A stretch of DNA of 48,007 nt, taken from contig SCKK01000025.1 in assembly GCA_004124475.1 (NCBI GenBank), positions 1 through 48,007 of the forward strand, in the 5' to 3' direction. The position numbers and the translations under genes were made by a program. Positions 35,880 to 43,688 of this stretch are shown here, in pieces. Every line of letters starts with the position of its first letter. Positions within the stretch are counted from its first letter, which is position 1. The notes under the pieces were generated by a model. It was not told the DNA's origin. It saw nothing but the letters and a program-made list of their open reading frames with translations, and did no database searches. The DNA is from Fidelibacterota bacterium. GTDB taxonomy: Bacteria > Fidelibacterota > Marinisomatia > Marinisomatales > SCKK01.

Positions 35880-36163
35880 CTGAAAACCAAAACCCTACCG
35901 CATGGTGGGGTTCTTTGTTTTCAGCGGGGAAGTAAAAGACTTTAGTAGTCTCGCCTGCCCGCCGCAGCGAAGCGCAGGAGGGTCGATCCCGCTGAAAACC
36001 AAAACCCTACCGCATGGTGGGGTTCTTTGTTTTCATTGGGGAAGTAAAAGACTTTAGTAGTCTCGCCTGCCCGCCGCAGCGAAGCACAGGAGGGTCGATC
36101 CCGCTGAAAACCCTACCGCATGGTGGGGTTTCTTGTTTTCATTGGAGAAGCAAGAGACTTGGT
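35870..36163. repeat. Tandem 112-bp repeat of tRNA-Asp 3' end plus terminator
   Basis: The word GTCGATCCCGCTGAAAACC occurs at 35870 (inside the tRNA), 35982 and 36094, a period of 112 bp. Each unit contains the tRNA acceptor 3' arm, a terminator hairpin, a spacer with AAGTAAAAGAC, and a GC-rich palindromic piece CGCCTGCCCGCCGCAGCGAAG. The third unit lacks six bases in the CCAAAA stretch and is interrupted after GAGACTTGGT at about 36163. Confidence 0.85.
35891..35921 (+). terminator. Rho-independent terminator of tRNA-Asp
   Basis: AACCCTACC-GCAT-GGTGGGGTT forms a stem with one mismatched pair, followed by CTTTGTTTT. It is 11 bp beyond the tRNA 3' end. Copies recur at 36003-36033, 36109-36140 and 36795-36826. 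Confidence 0.85.
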
Positions 36164-36735
36164 GGGTGTACATTTGATATTACCTATTAATTAGCTGGAA
36201 AATCCTATGAATCACTCTAAATTTTTTACAATCTATGACAAAACACTATTATCAACTAATAATATTGTCACCAATTAAGGATGATAAGCTTAATAAACAA
36301 TAATTATAACTTTTTGCAACCGGGTTGAAAACTATCTAAGCAGCCGAGGAATTTTCGTCCCGATTTAATGGGTTGTGGCTTTTAAGTTTATCTTTACCTA
36401 CAGTAATCAGTTTAATTCAACCCCTCCAGGGTTGGGGTATTTTCCAGATTCAATTCTATTCACATTTAACCCCTTTGGGGTTTTGAAACTAGACCATAAT
36501 CCTAAAATCCCAGTAAAGCGATCATTTCAAAATCCGAAATTAGCAATTGCCCAACATCCTGTTATCCAACTGGCGAATTCTATTCCTTCCCTATAGGGGA
36601 AGAATGTGAATAGAAAAGAAAGTATGAGCTATCCGACCCTGAAGGGGTCGAATAATAACACCCCTTGAAATACAGTTTTTTCCGAATGGAATTTTCCTAA
36701 GTTCCAAACGTAATATCAGGAGTACACCCGACTTG
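36164..36735. other. Insert splitting the tRNA repeat array, hairpin-rich
   Basis: No gene is supported. Several hairpins of the AACCCCTTTGGGGTT type occur near 36419, 36469 and 36638. An ORF across them (36375-36596) is made of hairpin translations and is rejected. The stretch separates the third and fourth repeat units, so it was inserted after the array formed or is where a deletion began. Confidence 0.4.
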
Positions 36736-36870
36736 GTTTGTTTCGCCTGCCCGCCGCAGCGAAGCACAGGAGGGTCGATCCCGCTGAAAACCAAAACCCT
36801 GTCGCATGGTGGGGTTTCTTGTTTTCATTGGAGAAGCAAGAGACTTGGTTTGTCTCGCCTGCCCGCCGAG
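36736..36870. repeat. Fourth copy of the tRNA-Asp 3' end/terminator repeat
   Basis: A CGCCTGCCCGCCGCAGCGAAG piece at about 36744 leads into GTCGATCCCGCTGAAAACC at 36774 and a further terminator copy (36795-36826), here with CCCTGTCGCATGGTGGGG. A partial fifth GC piece begins near 36856. The copy is in the same orientation as the others. Confidence 0.75.
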
Positions 36871-37130
36871 ATTGGTCAGGCGTTGCAGATAGGAAAGAAT
36901 TCATTTTGAAAAAATGTTGGTGATTTATATTCCACCCTTTCAGGGTTTTAGCTTGTATTGTATAAATAGCTATAATCATCACATCCTTTCATGATTTACC
37001 TTTTTCCCGAATATAAAGTATTGAGAGGATTACCTGATAACCATAGTGCCAGTACAGGCAGGATGGAGGATTTACAAACCAGCGGAGAATTTCACCATTC
37101 ACGTTTTGAAGTGAGAAATGATAGTAATTA
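36871..37130. other. Intergenic, no gene seen
   Basis: AT-rich sequence with one CCCTTTCAGGG hairpin near 36936. It ends at the 3' end of the minus-strand speE gene. I see no coding or RNA feature. Confidence 0.35.
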
Positions 37131-38675
37131 TTAATAGATATCCCAATTCCCCTTTAAATAATATTGATATAATCTAGGATTTATAAGTGTATTTACTTCA
37201 ATTTCAGATTTATCTGAAAAAATGGGTTTTCCGAAGGAAAGGATTAAATTCATAGCTTCATTGTTAATCCAACGAGTTTCGATATTATTGAAATCAATTT
37301 TTAACAACTTAGCTTTTAATTGCAATTTAGGAATTGACTTAGAGCCTAGTACCCAACCCCACTCACCCATTGTAAGTACTTGATTATGTAGGGGGAGCGT
37401 CTGAAAACCTGCGGCTGTCATCGTTTTTTCAATACACTGAAAGGCTTGTGTCGCATAATATGGGCTTCCAGCTTGAGTGACTATAAGTCCCCTTGGTCGA
37501 AGAAGCCGATAACATAATTGATAAAATTCAAGCGAGTATAACCGCCCTAATTCTACGGTTTTGGGATCAGGTAAATCCGCAATTATAATGTCAAAATAAT
37601 CTTGCGAATCATTTAAAAATTGATATGCATCTCTATTAACGATATTAACCTTAGGGTGATTAAGAGCATTTTGATTTACTTCGGTTAAAATAGGGTGTGT
37701 TTGCCCTAACGTTGTCATAGCTGGATCAATATCCACTACAGTGATTTGTTGAACTTCTCTATACTTAAGAACCTCACGCACAGCACAACCATCTCCACCA
37801 CCAAGGATTAAGACACTGTGAGGAAGTTCTGAAAGCTGCATAACCGGATGAACTAGCGGTTCATGATATAACCACTCATCAAGCGTGCTGAGCTGTTGAT
37901 TCCCGTCAATGAACAGCCAATAATTGTTTTTCCATTGTGTAATCACGATCTTTTGATAACGGGATTGTTCTGAATACACAATTTTGTCTTTATATTTAAC
38001 CTGTTCGCCGTAAAGGATAATAGGTTTCGAATAAATGAATCCTGCTACCAATAAAATAGAAATACCAAAAGCCATTCCACTTATTAAACTCGACCCTTGT
38101 ATTTGAAAAGGTTTTCTTAATTTTAGGAACACAGCCACGGCAACGATAAAATTGATGGATCCTAGGATAAAGGGGGTGTAAGCCAATCCCAGATAAGGCA
38201 AACCGACAAACGCAAAAAACAATCCACCGACAAAACTGCCATAATAGTCTTTCTCCATGACTGTTGCGATGTTCACCTTGAGTTCTTCAAAAGTATCATT
38301 AAGACGGATTACTAATGGAATTTCCATTCCAATAAGAATCCCAATCATAATAGCCAAGAGGTAAATAAAAAATCCAGTCGCGCTCGAAAATACCGACAAG
38401 TAATAGACAGAAATCGCGGAAAATGATGTAAGAATTGAAAGTGAAAATTCGATTAACAGAAAATTTTTTAGGAGCTGAACTTCAAAATACTTACTGATTC
38501 GACTTCCCATTCCCATAGAAAACAACATGATAGATATGATCATCGTCCATTGGAATACGGAATTGCCTAAAAAATAGGTCGCTAATGTAGCAAGAATATA
38601 TTCCGCTACGATTCCGGAAAGACCCGTTGCAAATAGAGCGTATTTCAGAATATTGGATTTCTTATGGAACGACAT
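37131..38675 (-). CDS. speE: Membrane-bound spermidine synthase (polyamine aminopropyltransferase)
   Basis: A 514-residue protein: about seven membrane helices in residues 11-215, then a spermidine-synthase domain. That domain retains YHE (270-272), the SAM-site LILGGGDGCAVREVL (GGGDG 292-296), the acidic DID (315-317) and DLPDP (367-371), the positions that bind decarboxylated SAM and the amine. It likely transfers aminopropyl groups from decarboxylated SAM, perhaps at the membrane. It is the last gene of the minus-strand pspA cluster. The membrane anchor sets it apart from ordinary SpeE, and its true acceptor could be something other than putrescine. Confidence 0.85.
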   Translation of the reverse strand: MSFHKKSNILKYALFATGLSGIVAEYILATLATYFLGNSVFQWTMIISIMLFSMGMGSRISKYFEVQLLKNFLLIEFSLSILTSFSAISVYYLSVFSSATGFFIYLLAIMIGILIGMEIPLVIRLNDTFEELKVNIATVMEKDYYGSFVGGLFFAFVGLPYLGLAYTPFILGSINFIVAVAVFLKLRKPFQIQGSSLISGMAFGISILLVAGFIYSKPIILYGEQVKYKDKIVYSEQSRYQKIVITQWKNNYWLFIDGNQQLSTLDEWLYHEPLVHPVMQLSELPHSVLILGGGDGCAVREVLKYREVQQITVVDIDPAMTTLGQTHPILTEVNQNALNHPKVNIVNRDAYQFLNDSQDYFDIIIADLPDPKTVELGRLYSLEFYQLCYRLLRPRGLIVTQAGSPYYATQAFQCIEKTMTAAGFQTLPLHNQVLTMGEWGWVLGSKSIPKLQLKAKLLKIDFNNIETRWINNEAMNLILSFGKPIFSDKSEIEVNTLINPRLYQYYLKGNWDIY

Positions 38676-38734
38676 TGTTCCTTATAGATTGCTACTTATT
38701 TCAGGAAAAAATTAAAACAATAACGGTTTATAGT

Positions 38735-39580
38735 TCATAAGCTCCATGTAATAAACATCGAGCTTCCGATATAGGCAAAGGCTTCAATAATCGCTGCACC
38801 GTGGTTTGGTTTCTCTTGATTAATTATTTCATCAGTTAACTTTCGACCTGGAAGTAAAATTTTATCTGCTAATAACCTGACAATTGGTAAAAATATTAAA
38901 CCGATAATCAGAGGTAACCAGATATCATTAAGAGTATCTATCCAGTTGAAAAAATCACCCATGAGCGCTGCCCGAATGATATTACCAATAGCTATTAGTG
39001 CACCAGCAAACCCGATCCCCACAGCTACATTGTCTTGTTCAATATGTTCATGAATGTCATAGGGCGTCATCAGGTTATAGATGATTGATACGATAACCAT
39101 AACCACAAGTCCGATGATCCAGTAACCAACGGCAGTAAAAATACTCCCACCTTCGCCAGAAACAGCACTAAAAATAATGAGTCCGGATGAAATGCAAATA
39201 GCTGCTTCGACGACACCGGTACCAGCATTTTGATCATCGATAATTTCCTTGGTTACACTGAATTTCCGTAAGATGAATCGGTCATTTACGAAAATGGAAA
39301 AATTAAGTAAAATAATTGATAGTATACCATAGATCAGAATATCTGTTAAGTCCTCGATTAATCCTTCTGATTGTCCTATTATTGAGCCGCCTATTACGAT
39401 GACAAGTCCAATAAAATACCCAGTATATGAAAGAGCAAATGCAAAATTATCTTTTTCGACCAGTTCACTATTTATATCAAAGTTTGGATGAAATAAACGG
39501 TAGGCAATTTTACCAATGTAGAACAGGAAAAAACTGATTATTAAATAGACGACCAGAGTTAAGATTTTATCTAGAGACAT
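38735..39580 (-). CDS. Membrane protein with two DUF350 domains (YjfL-like)
   Basis: A 281-residue protein with about eight membrane helices in two similar halves. The half-repeat is visible as KDNFAFALSYTGYFIGLVIV (residues about 43-62) and QDNVAVGIGFAGALIAIGNI (about 182-201); each half continues with a NxAxA-type helix. This is the DUF350 duplication seen in E. coli YjfL. Its function is not known. In clusters with PspA-family genes it is a steady partner, and the small helices suggest a membrane channel or sensor (inference). It lies 59 bp upstream of speE. Confidence 0.8.
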   Translation of the reverse strand: MSLDKILTLVVYLIISFFLFYIGKIAYRLFHPNFDINSELVEKDNFAFALSYTGYFIGLVIVIGGSIIGQSEGLIEDLTDILIYGILSIILLNFSIFVNDRFILRKFSVTKEIIDDQNAGTGVVEAAICISSGLIIFSAVSGEGGSIFTAVGYWIIGLVVMVIVSIIYNLMTPYDIHEHIEQDNVAVGIGFAGALIAIGNIIRAALMGDFFNWIDTLNDIWLPLIIGLIFLPIVRLLADKILLPGRKLTDEIINQEKPNHGAAIIEAFAYIGSSMFITWSL

Positions 39581-39664
39581 AGCTTTTCCTAAAACTAATT
39601 GAGAGATTAATAGTGAATCATGTGGTTTTTAATTTAAATCCACGATAGGCTATTCGACGCCTTA

Positions 39665-40396
39665 CTATTTCCCAAAACCACCACTTCTTGAACGCAAGCC
39701 AGAACCGGTTTTGTATCTTCCTGCTGAACGATTCACCCGATTAGTAACCCTTTGCTTGAAATTTGAAGATTTTTGTCTGATACCACTCATTTTTCGCTGG
39801 AAGGAAGAAGAACGGCTATTTTTATTCACATGGCCGTAGGTTCCATACGTGGGCCTACCACCCACAGTGGGGCCATAATAAGGACGACGATAGCGATAGT
39901 TATTATAATAACCGTTATAATAACGTCCATTTACTGGATGAGCAAACAGATTAAACATGGTACTCATAAAAGCAAATTGACCGTAAAACGCCCAAAAGGA
40001 GGTCCCATCATTACGTTTGCGCCACTGCCCGTATTTTTCATTCCCTATGTAGTTAGAAAAGCCCGCGGGTGCAGGGGTTTTATGAATTTTCCCATCGGCG
40101 GTTTTAGAAACCAATTCCATTCCCACATTATTTTCGTTTTTCCAGAAGAAATTTTTACTAACCTGATACCGCTCTGTGACCTTTTGTTCAGGAACACCAT
40201 TTTTTTCAGTAATGATTTTATATTGGTGCATATGACGCTTGACAAAAGTTCCCTGAACATCCATATCATAAAGAATAACAGTATAGGTTGGCTCAGCTTC
40301 AAAGTCGCGAATAAATTGATCTAAAGGTGACTCTACGTAATTCCCTTTACAGGAAAAAAGAATTAAAGCAAGTACACAGATAACTATTTTTTTCAT
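39665..40396 (-). CDS. Putative lipoprotein with Arg/Tyr/Gly-rich tail
   Basis: A 243-residue protein with signal peptide MKKIVICVLALILFSC, lipobox Cys16. Residues 20-140 form a compact domain (for example EAEPTYTVILYDMDVQGTFV); after residue 150 it is low-complexity, rich in Tyr/Asn/Arg/Gly and then in Ser/Arg (NRVNRSAGRYKTGSGLRSRS), giving a strongly basic C-terminus of some 60 residues. I recognise no family. Its ATG overlaps the TAA of the DUF4178 gene by one base. It probably sits in the envelope as the outer component of the pspA/DUF350 cluster. Confidence 0.7.
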   Translation of the reverse strand: MKKIVICVLALILFSCKGNYVESPLDQFIRDFEAEPTYTVILYDMDVQGTFVKRHMHQYKIITEKNGVPEQKVTERYQVSKNFFWKNENNVGMELVSKTADGKIHKTPAPAGFSNYIGNEKYGQWRKRNDGTSFWAFYGQFAFMSTMFNLFAHPVNGRYYNGYYNNYRYRRPYYGPTVGGRPTYGTYGHVNKNSRSSSFQRKMSGIRQKSSNFKQRVTNRVNRSAGRYKTGSGLRSRSGGFGK

Positions 40397-40932
40397 TATC
40401 CTTCCCCGGGTAAAATATTTGAAAATTCACTTTCTCTCACTATACGACCGTATCTGGCTTCGAATTCATCATCTCCCCATTGTTCGATCGTTAGGACGTA
40501 TTCGTTTGATTCATCCTTGTATTCCCAACTGATAAATTCTTCCCAATTTTTATTTCTCACATCACGAAAATAGCCGGGATCTTCGGAATCGCGGGAAAAG
40601 GTTTTTCCATCATATGCCAATTTATTGGGTGGTTTTTCATTGGAGTTTATGTGATCCGCTAAATCATCATAGAGTGAGTGAAACTTGATCTTGCGAGAAA
40701 TCGAATACACTAATTCATCATCCTCATCGATATTGAGGTAAACTGTATCGTCACTAGACTTAAGTTGAAATTCCTTGCTGAAACATTCGTTTCCCCAGTC
40801 ATATTCGTAGGCGCGGACTACCTCCCAGGTATATAGATCGAAATCCAGTACAAACCCAACTTGTAGATCGGAAAGGACAAGATTAGTAGGATCGTATGGT
40901 AATGTTTTCTTCTTTTTCCATCCAAATATCAA
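40396..40932 (-). CDS. DUF4178 domain protein
   Basis: A 178-residue soluble protein. LSDLQVGFVLDFDLYTWEVV near the start and the later WEEFISWEYKDESNEYVLTI are typical of DUF4178, a beta-rich domain usually found with PspA, SpeD/SpeE-like genes and DUF350 proteins. No catalytic residues are known. The run of acidic residues (SSDDTVYLNIDEDDELV) is striking. Translation is coupled to the downstream lipoprotein gene (TAATG overlap), and it follows pspA after 73 bp. Confidence 0.8.
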   Translation of the reverse strand: MIFGWKKKKTLPYDPTNLVLSDLQVGFVLDFDLYTWEVVRAYEYDWGNECFSKEFQLKSSDDTVYLNIDEDDELVYSISRKIKFHSLYDDLADHINSNEKPPNKLAYDGKTFSRDSEDPGYFRDVRNKNWEEFISWEYKDESNEYVLTIEQWGDDEFEARYGRIVRESEFSNILPGEG

Positions 40933-41005
40933 CTGTGATTCCCTTCAAAAGTGGTATTGGATGTATATTAGTTGAAATTTGCGCCCAGTACTATTGTTTT
41001 GCAAA

Positions 41006-41704
41006 CTATTTTTTTAATTTTGATTTGAACTCAGCAAGTAGCAGGTCACCGGTTGTATCATTGCTGCTCAGAGCGCGATCAATTTCGGAATCCAGATTAT
41101 TAGTAAGACCTTCCATTTCACCATAAGCTTCAGCGAGGGATTCATCCTCATCAATCTTTTGTTTCATACGCTCAAGCATATTAATGGTGCTACTTGAGTC
41201 GATACCAGAAAGCTGTTTATTGATCTTTTTCATCGATTGCGCGGTTCTTGCCCGAGCCTTCAAAGTAATGAGCTCATTCTCTTGATTTGAAATTGTCCTC
41301 TGTAACTTTTCTACCTGAACCGTCAACTTACCAACCAGTTCAGTTTGTTTTTCAGCGTTTACTGATGCTGTATTGGCCTTTTTAAGGGCATCATCTTTTT
41401 TCAATAATGCTTCTTTAGCTAAACGCTCACCTTCTTCCCGTGAAATAGAGCCCTCTTCCACTTTTTGTAAAAGTAAAACAGTTTTCCGCTCCCAATCCTC
41501 AGCTTGTTCTGTGTATTTTTTCTTATCCCGCCCCATTCCAATTCCCTGGGCTTTCACTTGGGCGAGAGCTTTCATGGTTTCGGACAGATCTTTTTTCAAA
41601 TCCCGAATCGCCTGTTCAAACATTTTAATGGGATTTTCAATTTTATCAATGAGGTCGTGAGCTTCTGCCTGCGTCACTTTAAATAATCTTGAAAAAATAC
41701 TCAT
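41006..41704 (-). CDS. pspA: PspA/IM30 family membrane-stress protein
   Basis: A 232-residue coiled-coil protein of the PspA/Vipp1 (ESCRT-III-like) family. It opens MSIFSRLFKVTQAEAHDLID, which contains the amphipathic helix, then has the family pattern PIKMFEQAIRDLKKDLSETM and MKALAQVKAQ. The rest (to about residue 190) is heptad-rich Glu/Lys/Ala. It binds stressed or leaky cytoplasmic membrane and forms rods or rings. It is the second gene of the cluster, 11 bp after the YbjN-like gene. No pspF or pspBC is present, so regulation differs from that in enterobacteria. Confidence 0.9.
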   Translation of the reverse strand: MSIFSRLFKVTQAEAHDLIDKIENPIKMFEQAIRDLKKDLSETMKALAQVKAQGIGMGRDKKKYTEQAEDWERKTVLLLQKVEEGSISREEGERLAKEALLKKDDALKKANTASVNAEKQTELVGKLTVQVEKLQRTISNQENELITLKARARTAQSMKKINKQLSGIDSSSTINMLERMKQKIDEDESLAEAYGEMEGLTNNLDSEIDRALSSNDTTGDLLLAEFKSKLKK

Positions 41705-41715
41705 GGTCTTCCCTT

Positions 41716-42108
41716 TTATTTACATATTTCAATCAATTCGTTACCATACTCAGCCATGGCTAATCCTAGCGCTGAAAGTGTTCCCTCCACTTCGTTCTCA
41801 TCCAGATTTTCCAGTTGTAAGGTATCGCGAAATAACAGCCGGTTTTCCTCAGAATCCAATACAAAGGCGCCATGCACTAGTTCACGATTAATTTGCATAA
41901 GCCTTTTATATGTCTCTTTCGAATCATTTTTGATAATACCGATGAATTGTTCGAATATCAGAATTGGATCTTCGCAATCAACTACTAAGTTCAATACACC
42001 ATTATTTTCATTCGCAACAACAACGATTTCGTCATCAGGATCTTCCGATATAATATCATAGCCTAGATTAACAATATAGGACTTGGTCAATTCAAATTTA
42101 TTTTCCAT
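41716..42108 (-). CDS. YbjN-like (secretion-chaperone-fold) protein
   Basis: A 130-residue acidic protein, first of the minus-strand cluster. The pattern ELVHGAFVLDSEENRLLFRD followed by TLQLENLDENEVEGTLSALG is that of the YbjN/CesT-like fold used by small chaperone-like proteins. E. coli's yjf operon has a small protein (YjfI, DUF2170) in the same first position before the PspA paralogue YjfJ; this may be its functional counterpart (inference). It probably binds PspA or another cluster member. Confidence 0.65.
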   Translation of the reverse strand: MENKFELTKSYIVNLGYDIISEDPDDEIVVVANENNGVLNLVVDCEDPILIFEQFIGIIKNDSKETYKRLMQINRELVHGAFVLDSEENRLLFRDTLQLENLDENEVEGTLSALGLAMAEYGNELIEICK

Positions 42109-42622
42109 AAGCTCTCCTATTTTTGTTAAAGTTAAAAGTATAGCATGAATTTGGAGTCATAGTTTACTTTAATTATACTAATATTTTGTTTAATTTAATA
42201 GTCAGAAATGTAAGCAAATGAGAATAATTAATCATCAATACAGATTGTATAAAGTCTGTATTAGGTTACCTGACTTCTAACCTGGATTATTCGCCGCCAA
42301 GACATTTGGTTAAGATTACTCACCGAACAAATCGGCACAACTAATGGATTATGAAGACTTTGTGTCCCTGCCCTATGAAATAGGGTTCCCTCTGGGAATT
42401 TCACAGGGTAAATGCCTTAGCCTGCCCCGTAGGGAGGAACGACCGTATCGGGGTGGCTGGTGAATAGATCAGGCTAATACTATCAAATAATAATACAGTT
42501 TCATAAACGATACAGTAATATACTCATGTTTCGCAGGTACATTTCGTTACGATTTCCACGCCTGACTGGGCGCCAGATCGGGCAGGTATGTTGAAGGGTA
42601 TGCGAAACTTAAGTAATATACT
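42109..42622. promoter_or_regulatory. Divergent regulatory region of the pspA/speE and speD/K+ channel genes
   Basis: These 514 bp lie between divergent gene sets and must contain both promoters. The AT-rich first 130 bases after ybjN are the likely promoter area. Beyond them GC-rich palindromic pieces (near 42370-42410 and 42555-42590) resemble dispersed repeats found elsewhere. I cannot identify an operator or sigma-factor site. Confidence 0.4.
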
Positions 42623-43675
42623 ATGAAACCAACCGGTACTCAACATTCCGTTGAATTCCAACGATGTATGTCATCAATCCTAAAGAATGCTACTCTATTA
42701 GAGACCATACTTCGTGAAGGATTGAATCATGCCAATTTGAGTCATGTGCGGACGATTAGTCATCAATTTACGCCTGTAGGTGTAACAGTTTTAGCCATCG
42801 TTCGCGAGTCACACGTTGCTATCCATACCTACCCTGAAACAGCCCACGTATCCATTGATATTTTCACTTGTTCGGATTCCCAAAAGCATCTCCGATTGCT
42901 GGAATATCTGCAAGAACGCTTTCAACCCCAATCTGTTCATACGGTAGAATTACAACGCGGTATTCCTCTTGCGGTTAAAAATAAAAGTTGGTATACGGCT
43001 TCATCAAGTGAAGGATTTGCTGTACGATACGATGTGAGCCATGTTATTGCTCAACAAAAATCTGATTTTCACCTAATTGATATTATACAAAATCCTGCTT
43101 TCGGTAAAATGCTGTTTTTGGATAAACGGTTGCAAATTGCTGAAAAAGATATCCCCTATTTTAAAAAGTTAACGGGGACTTCGATTTTGAAACCCAATAT
43201 AAAGTATCATAAAATAGCCATTAATGGTGTAACGATGATTGGGTTGATTCCGGAGCTTACAAAAGCTGCAGAAACGGTTTATATAATCGATCACGACCAA
43301 GCGGTAATCGACCTGGTAAACCAATATTTGTTCCCAAATATTATAGACCAGCCCGGCGTTGAGTTGATATTTGGTAACTTCAATGAAAGCACAAAACACG
43401 TTGGAGAATTTGATGTAGTATTTTCTACCGCAAACTTACCCGTTATGCCGGATACACAATTGTTGAAAAACAGCGCGCTTGAAACATTATTCCTTTCAAT
43501 TTCAGAGAAAATGGTAGATGATGGAAAGATGGTATTTTTCGTAGGCAGTATTACCGGTCACTCAAAACAACTGATTGAACAGATAGCAGCAAACTATTTT
43601 TCAGAAGTCGAATTAATTACCACTTACATCCCATCTTTTATTGAAAGACAATTGTTTTGTATCGCCAAAAAATAA
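42623..43675 (+). CDS. speD: SpeD (S-adenosylmethionine decarboxylase) fused to degenerate spermidine-synthase-like domain
   Basis: A 350-residue fusion. Residues 1-115 are a class 1b AdoMet decarboxylase: ESHVAIHTYPETAHVSIDIF puts Glu62-Ser63 at the self-cleavage site that makes the pyruvoyl group, His68 and Cys83 at the positions used in the Thermotoga enzyme. From 120 on it follows the SpeE fold (GKMLFLDKRLQIAEKDIPYF, 161-180), but GGGDG is replaced by INGVTMI (200-206) and the D..DP motif by STANLP, so aminopropyl transfer is probably lost. It would supply decarboxylated SAM to the membrane SpeE. The K+ channel gene follows after 13 bp. Confidence 0.85.
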   Translation: MKPTGTQHSVEFQRCMSSILKNATLLETILREGLNHANLSHVRTISHQFTPVGVTVLAIVRESHVAIHTYPETAHVSIDIFTCSDSQKHLRLLEYLQERFQPQSVHTVELQRGIPLAVKNKSWYTASSSEGFAVRYDVSHVIAQQKSDFHLIDIIQNPAFGKMLFLDKRLQIAEKDIPYFKKLTGTSILKPNIKYHKIAINGVTMIGLIPELTKAAETVYIIDHDQAVIDLVNQYLFPNIIDQPGVELIFGNFNESTKHVGEFDVVFSTANLPVMPDTQLLKNSALETLFLSISEKMVDDGKMVFFVGSITGHSKQLIEQIAANYFSEVELITTYIPSFIERQLFCIAKK

Positions 43676-43688
43676 ACGAAAGCACATC

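Noticed and set aside
36375-36596. 73-codon ORF in the tRNA-repeat insert
   Set aside because: It is built from hairpin words (translations of the type FNPFGV) and has no start context or domain.
35870-36870. Possible CRISPR-like array
   Set aside because: The units are 112 bp, contain tRNA and terminator sequence, and lack short unique spacers; no cas genes are near.
39773-40324. 183-codon plus-strand ORF opposite the lipoprotein
   Set aside because: Shadow of the Tyr/Arg-rich tail; the minus-strand frame has a lipobox and is coupled to DUF4178.
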